From NCBI GenBank assembly GCA_015143735.1, contig VKHC01000474.1, positions 1-11,750 of the forward strand: a stretch of 11,750 nucleotides of DNA. Reading direction: 5' to 3'. Under the pieces are notes generated by a model. It was given only the letters and a program-made list of their open reading frames with translations, was not told where the DNA came from and ran no database searches. This document shows, piece after piece, positions 11,001 to 11,750 of the stretch (within the stretch, counting starts at the first letter, position 1; the number at the start of each line of letters is the position of its first letter). The translations under genes were made by a program, and so were the position numbers. This DNA is from Synura sp. LO234KE (lineage: Eukaryota > Sar > Synurophyceae > Synurales > Mallomonadaceae).

Positions 11001-11406
11001 AAGAGGTCATTTTAGGAATTTCAAAGTTATGCATGGTGCTAGTCCATTCAGAGTGGTCGTCAATATCGGAGTCTTACTATGGGTATAATCCAGATGAAAT
11101 ATTTACCGTTATCAATAGCTATGCTACGTACACTTACAATTGAGACATTCATCATTCATTAGTATTTCTCTTCATGTGGCGTGGTTCATTTTGCCGAATG
11201 CTTTTTAAAAACACAGACTGGTGTTCAACTTACTCGCGAAGTCTGTGTAACGGGTGAATATGTGGTGCTTTCGCCAACGCTATTTTTCTCTGCATTTTTT
11301 CCCTTAGGATGGAAGCTCTCCACTGTTCCTAGCGAGTACGCTAAAGGAAGTTGAAATATTGAAGATTCTATTGGAGAATAATGCAGAGAAGGAGAGCGAA
11401 AGAGTT
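964..11406 (+). CDS. Giant NACHT-ankyrin-SPRY-ankyrin STAND protein, multi-exon, 3' end open
   Basis: Proposed exons: 964-2016, 2122-7755, 7870-7968, 8064-8162, 8960-9058, 10239-10427, 10627-10725, 10892-10990 and 11308-11406. All junctions are phase 0 and all introns are GT-AG, giving at least 2,490 residues. Order of domains: helical N-terminal half (about 1-1190) with a short coiled coil at about 1101-1132; NACHT NTPase with Walker A at 1207-1215, Walker B at about 1293-1297 and FIHKSIQEYF at 1673-1682; two ankyrin repeats at about 1791-1866; SPRY at about 1884-2060; further ankyrin repeats from about 2082 to the last exon. NACHT proteins are nucleotide-driven switches that oligomerise on sensing a ligand, often in innate immunity or self/non-self recognition, with the repeats acting as sensor. 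That role is inferred here. No signal peptide or membrane segment stands out, so it is probably cytosolic. Start uncertainty: ATG 964, 967 or 984; an upstream exon is possible. Confidence 0.75.
1018..1080 (+). repeat. Three tandem 21-base coding repeats
   Basis: Units are 1018-1038, 1039-1059 and 1060-1080. The last two are nearly identical (TCCGATAAAATGAGTA then TTGCA or CTGAG); the first is diverged (TCAAATAAAATGGGTGGCGTG). They encode SNKMGGV, SDKMSIA and SDKMSTE. The 21-base unit preserves the frame, so copy number could vary without breaking the protein. Confidence 0.85.
2017..2121 (+). other. Intron 1 (105 bases)
   Basis: The donor is AAG before GTATAA. A CACTAAC branch-point match lies at 2084-2090, and the acceptor is AAACAG before GTTAATCAAG. 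Both flanking frames are phase 0, so the N-terminal exon joins exon 2 without shift. Retention would stop translation at 2020-2022. Confidence 0.7.
2122..7755 (+). CDS. Exon 2: main 5.6-kb exon with NACHT, ankyrin and SPRY domains
   Basis: It is a single open frame of 1,878 codons (residues 352-2229). The first 2.4 kb encodes charged, leucine-rich, mainly helical sequence of unknown function. It is followed by a short heptad segment (4369-4464), the NACHT module (about 4650-6130), two ankyrin repeats (6439-6666), a SPRY domain (about 6718-7246) and diverged ankyrin repeats (7312-7755). The proposed 3' end is ATTGAT before GTAGGT at 7756, chosen because joining to 7870 gives ...KIDADEYGF, a natural ankyrin loop. 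A GTGATA at 7729 is an alternative donor. Unspliced reading runs to a TAA at 7837-7839 and loses ankyrin character after about 7755. Absence of introns through 5.6 kb contrasts sharply with the small exons downstream. Confidence 0.8.
4369..4464 (+). other. Short coiled-coil segment before the NACHT domain
   Basis: Residues about 1101-1132 read ISRQLSDIDNKLDNVQQ and continue with I/V/L at heptad spacing (I, L, I, L, V, I, I, I). Such a segment could support self-association or separate the N-terminal region from the nucleotide switch. It was judged by eye only. Confidence 0.5.
4650..6130 (+). other. NACHT NTPase module of the STAND class
   Basis: The Walker A is GSAGSGKST at 4687-4713, after a hydrophobic strand VVFLLS. 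The Walker B is LVFFLDAYDE, with aspartate 1293 at 4945-4947 and the extra acidic pair D-E three and four residues on, which is typical of NACHT (hhhDxxDE) and unlike NB-ARC. The strand KVLLTCRSE near 5056-5082 corresponds to the sensor-1 position, where many NACHT proteins have T-S-R; here it is T-C-R. At 6085-6120 FIHKSIQEYFVA matches the F-x-H-x-x-x-Q-E-[FY] motif that closes the winged-helix part of NLR NACHT domains. All residues needed for ATP binding and hydrolysis appear to be present, so the switch is probably active. The roughly 330 residues between sensor 1 and the final motif are helical, as expected for the ARC-like region. Confidence 0.9.
6439..6666 (+). other. Two ankyrin repeats preceding SPRY
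   Basis: RTLLQLACVAGSLQVVNFVL and, about 40 residues later, KTALYLACESGAATICKLLI fit the ankyrin core T-x-L-x-x-A-x-x-x-G-x-x-x-x-x-x-x-L-[LI]. The second ends in HQANVTIG, the usual G/A-N-V turn region, after which the SPRY region begins. Confidence 0.8.
6718..7246 (+). other. SPRY (B30.2-like) domain within the ankyrin stack
   Basis: Landmarks in order: YMYEVEVKI, the first core strand; GDSGCIGWCSTSG, where most SPRY domains have I-G-[WF]; GEDGFKFKC; GSALDLLNKRVYFAMNGDW, matching the G-x-x-x-D-x-x-x-x-x-[IV]-x-F-x-x-N-G signature; LFPALQCSTTGAEIQLNFG, matching the final F-P-x-[LV]...[VI]-x-x-N-F-G strands. SPRY domains bind short peptides or protein surfaces through variable loops. Here the domain sits between ankyrin repeats on either side, so it probably projects from the solenoid as a second recognition surface. 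Confidence 0.88.
7312..7755 (+). other. Diverged ankyrin repeats after SPRY
   Basis: Three or four repeats can be followed: LSPILKAALVKDLHIFKTIL; DSILHVIIDAY, with an enlarged loop; GQTALMRCCERGDLGQCFGL ending LLQYGADKMAVD; and NHGRNALDYAKENRRRSCEE. The last runs into ILVIGLREKID, which joins the ankyrin loop of exon 3. Confidence 0.75.
7756..7869 (+). other. Intron 2 (114 bases)
   Basis: The donor GTAGGT follows GAT, and the acceptor is GACTATAG before GCTGACGAG. Size is close to intron 1. The donor is the least certain in the gene; GTGATA at 7729 is the other candidate. No clear CTAAC was found before the acceptor. Confidence 0.5.
7870..7968 (+). CDS. Exon 3: one 33-codon ankyrin repeat
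   Basis: This exon is 99 bases, phase 0 at both ends. It begins ADEYGFVHVCAFGN, continues LPLCLALLKEF and ends ARDK, covering the ankyrin pattern D-x-x-G-x-x-x-x-x-x-A-x-x-G. The donor is AAG before GTAAATATCC. The usual T-P-L-H is replaced by F-V-H-V. The 95-base intron 3 (7969-8063) follows and ends TTTAG. Confidence 0.8.
8064..8162 (+). CDS. Exon 4: one 33-codon ankyrin repeat
   Basis: This exon is 99 bases, phase 0. It encodes DDNTGLIAASSHGHTNVVEL, then LLRNGASYNLRNK, a near-consensus ankyrin repeat with the G-H-x-x-V-V-x-L-L-L-x-x-G-A helix-turn core. The acceptor is TGTTTAG and the donor is AAG before GTTTGTGT. Unspliced reading continues to a stop near 8315 without ankyrin character. 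Confidence 0.88.
8163..8959 (+). other. Intron 4 (797 bases), no gene seen
   Basis: It runs from GTTTGTGTC to TGAGTCAG. It holds a run of 16 T at 8349-8364 and four scattered ATCAATC motifs (about 8319, 8371, 8400 and 8807). I found no ankyrin-like exon remnant, no transposase frame and no clear terminal inverted repeats. Frames of about 60 codons in it look random. Confidence 0.7.
8960..9058 (+). CDS. Exon 5: one 33-codon ankyrin repeat
   Basis: This exon is 99 bases, phase 0. It encodes DGDTALMVASSKSHYEIVVM, then LVEKGADCHVRNK, close to the ankyrin consensus. It resembles exon 4 (shared A-S-S and R-N-K ends) and has the same unusual donor, AAG before GTTTGTGT, which suggests the two arose from one duplication. 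The acceptor is GAGTCAG. Confidence 0.88.
9191..9600 (+). repeat. Tandem duplication, upstream copy
   Basis: Matches to the downstream copy, in order: ACTTG..GTTGCTAGTGAAT (9191 with 9774); CAAAGTAGCTGCGTCCTAGCAA (9281 with 9858); TATGTTAGTTG; TTTTAAGTCTAAATTTTATA; GCGCCTACGTGTG (9419 with 10106); and GAACTTTGCAGGAAAAGAAA (9536 with about 10229). The offset changes from about 580 to about 690, so the copies differ by an indel of roughly 110 bases. Similarity fades after about 9600. Confidence 0.7.
9546..9578 (+). pseudogene. Decayed copy of exon 6 start, stop after ten codons
   Basis: After an intact-looking acceptor (ACTTTGCAG), ten codons read EKKAAFSCAY and then TAG at 9576-9578. The working exon starts KKKTALSCAS after ACTTTACAG, so the two are clearly related at DNA and protein level. 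Similarity is hard to follow past the stop. If the acceptor were used after exon 5, the protein would end here, losing exons 6-9. It may therefore be a dead exon or an alternative poison/terminal exon. The acceptor lies in a perfect 9-base inverted repeat (9542-9550 and 9561-9569). Confidence 0.65.
9774..10271 (+). repeat. Tandem duplication, downstream copy including working exon 6 start
   Basis: This is the counterpart of 9191-9600, carrying the functional acceptor at 10238 and the first codons of exon 6. It contains about 110 extra bases, mainly between 9880 and 10050, relative to the upstream copy. Confidence 0.7.
10239..10427 (+). CDS. Exon 6: 63-codon double ankyrin exon
   Basis: This exon is 189 bases, phase 0 at both ends. 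It starts KKKTALSCASLDTITKFLIQ, then RGAMPPTERP, an ankyrin repeat with T-A-L-x-x-A and F-L-I-Q-x-G-A. It continues with a degenerate one, SDYQFVESIKRGAFPLLLKY, ending LADHDGLFDVRGD. The acceptor is TTTACAG and the donor is GAT before GTGAGT. It is almost, but not exactly, twice the 33-codon unit of its neighbours (three codons short), consistent with two repeat exons fused by intron loss and then shortened. Confidence 0.8.
10627..10725 (+). CDS. Exon 7: one 33-codon ankyrin repeat
   Basis: This exon is 99 bases, phase 0. It encodes DEETVLMMALEHCGDYGNEL, then LKLDANNVNLTDT, a diverged ankyrin repeat (T-x-L-M-x-A and N-V-N at the end). The acceptor is GTGGTTAG and the donor is ACT before GTAAGT. 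It is preceded by the 199-base intron 6 (10428-10626) and followed by the 166-base intron 7 (10726-10891), in both of which I saw nothing else. Confidence 0.8.
10892..10990 (+). CDS. Exon 8: one 33-codon ankyrin repeat
   Basis: This exon is 99 bases, phase 0. It encodes RGRTALHYAALNKRSKSVKA, then LLDAHAEINIKDN, an almost ideal ankyrin repeat (G-R-T-A-L-H-Y-A-A ... L-L-x-x-x-A-x-I-N). The acceptor is CGAATTATAG, about 13 bases after CTGAC; the donor is AAC before GTAAGT. Retention of the next intron would keep the frame open for about 50 more codons. Confidence 0.9.
10991..11307 (+). other. Intron 8 (317 bases) with a 9-base inverted repeat
   Basis: The donor is GTAAGT and the acceptor is TTTTTTCCCTTAG. 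ACACAGACT (11211-11219) and AGTCTGTGT (11240-11248) can pair across a 20-base loop. No gene was seen. Confidence 0.75.
11308..11406 (+). CDS. Exon 9: one 33-codon ankyrin repeat, last seen
   Basis: This exon is 99 bases, phase 0. It encodes DGSSPLFLASTLKEVEILKI, then LLENNAEKESERV. A full GTAAGT donor follows, as after exons 7 and 8, so more exons probably lie beyond the window. If it is not spliced, six more codons lead to TAA at 11422-11424, giving a possible natural end. The two readings cannot be separated from this sequence. Confidence 0.85.
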
Positions 11407-11536
11407 GTAAGTAATAGTAGATAAGGCGTTTTTATAATATTAGTTTGAAAGGTATGATTTTTTGTGTTCGATTCTTCCGATGTGGAACGAAATCAACTAT
11501 ACTGTGCTCAATGAGAATGAGTACAAGGAGAAAAGG

Positions 11537-11750
11537 TTATCCATAGTATGTGTTATTTTTCAAAATTAAAGCACGGTCTGGAAACATTGTGTGATCCGCA
11601 TCATCCTCGCTATATTTTTCAAGCCCTTCGTCATTAGAGTCTGGGGGGCTCACTACTGCCACCAATACAAATTCATCGAGATCAGACTCTGAGGAGATCA
11701 GAAATTCTCCAGAGATCAGCGATTCCAGATCAGACTCTGAGATCAGCGAT
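11537..11750 (-). CDS. Partial minus-strand frame, serine- and acid-rich, possible C-terminus
   Basis: On the minus strand a frame is open from the right edge (about 11749) to a TAA at 11539-11537, 70 codons. It begins with repeats of S-E-S-D-L-[ED] type (SLISESDLESLISGEF, then SSESDLDE), followed by less repetitive sequence containing VVSPPDSNDEG and EDDADH and ending ILKNNTYYG. It could be the last exon of a convergent gene or the edge of a mobile element. The plus strand over the repeat is also open and serine-rich, which weakens the case for either. Function is unknown. Confidence 0.35.
   Translation of the reverse strand, partial: SLISESDLESLISGEFLISSESDLDEFVLVAVVSPPDSNDEGLEKYSEDDADHTMFPDRALILKNNTYYG
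11676..11750. repeat. Short direct repeats built on GATCAGACTCTGAG
   Basis: AGATCAGACTCTGAG occurs twice (about 11681 and 11729), and GAGATCAG or GAGATCAGCGATT variants fill the space between and continue to the window edge. The array may extend beyond the window. Confidence 0.75.

Noticed and set aside
1-11750. CRISPR arrays, tRNA or rRNA genes, bacterial operons
   Set aside because: None was seen; the repeats present are coding minisatellites or an intron duplication, and the gene structure is spliceosomal.

Overview
The window is nuclear DNA from a eukaryote. The main gene is a series of exons joined in one frame by GT-AG introns, several of them only about 95-200 bases. Two introns carry textbook branch-point sequences: TACTAAC on the minus strand near 440 and CACTAAC at 2084-2090. 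Nothing bacterial, plastid or tRNA/rRNA-like was seen. I cannot place the lineage; a protist, alga, fungus-like or early animal genome would all fit.

Layout. (1) 1-427, minus strand: an exon of a gene that leaves the window at the left edge, product not recognised. (2) About 428-963: the minus-strand intron, then the presumed divergent promoter and 5' leaders. (3) 964-11406, plus strand: one very large gene of at least nine exons, at least 2,490 codons by hand count. Exon 1 (964-2016) and exon 2 (2122-7755) encode a long helical N-terminal half, a NACHT-type STAND ATPase, two ankyrin repeats, a SPRY domain and more ankyrin repeats. Seven small exons then follow. Six are exactly 99 bases and encode one 33-residue ankyrin repeat each; one is 189 bases. 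All their junctions are phase 0. (4) The 1,180-base intron before the 189-base exon is partly a tandem duplication of itself and holds a broken second copy of that exon's start. (5) 11537-11750, minus strand: a serine- and acid-rich open frame entering from the right edge, possibly the end of a convergent gene.

The central gene has the layout of an NLR-like receptor or scaffold: a helical N-terminal region of unknown role, a NACHT nucleotide switch, and a C-terminal sensing or binding arm of ankyrin repeats with a SPRY domain set inside the stack. The one-repeat-per-exon, phase-0 tail can gain, lose or skip repeats without changing frame, and the decayed exon copy shows that this duplication has happened. 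A defence or self/non-self role is an inference from NACHT-repeat proteins in other eukaryotes; nothing in the sequence proves it.
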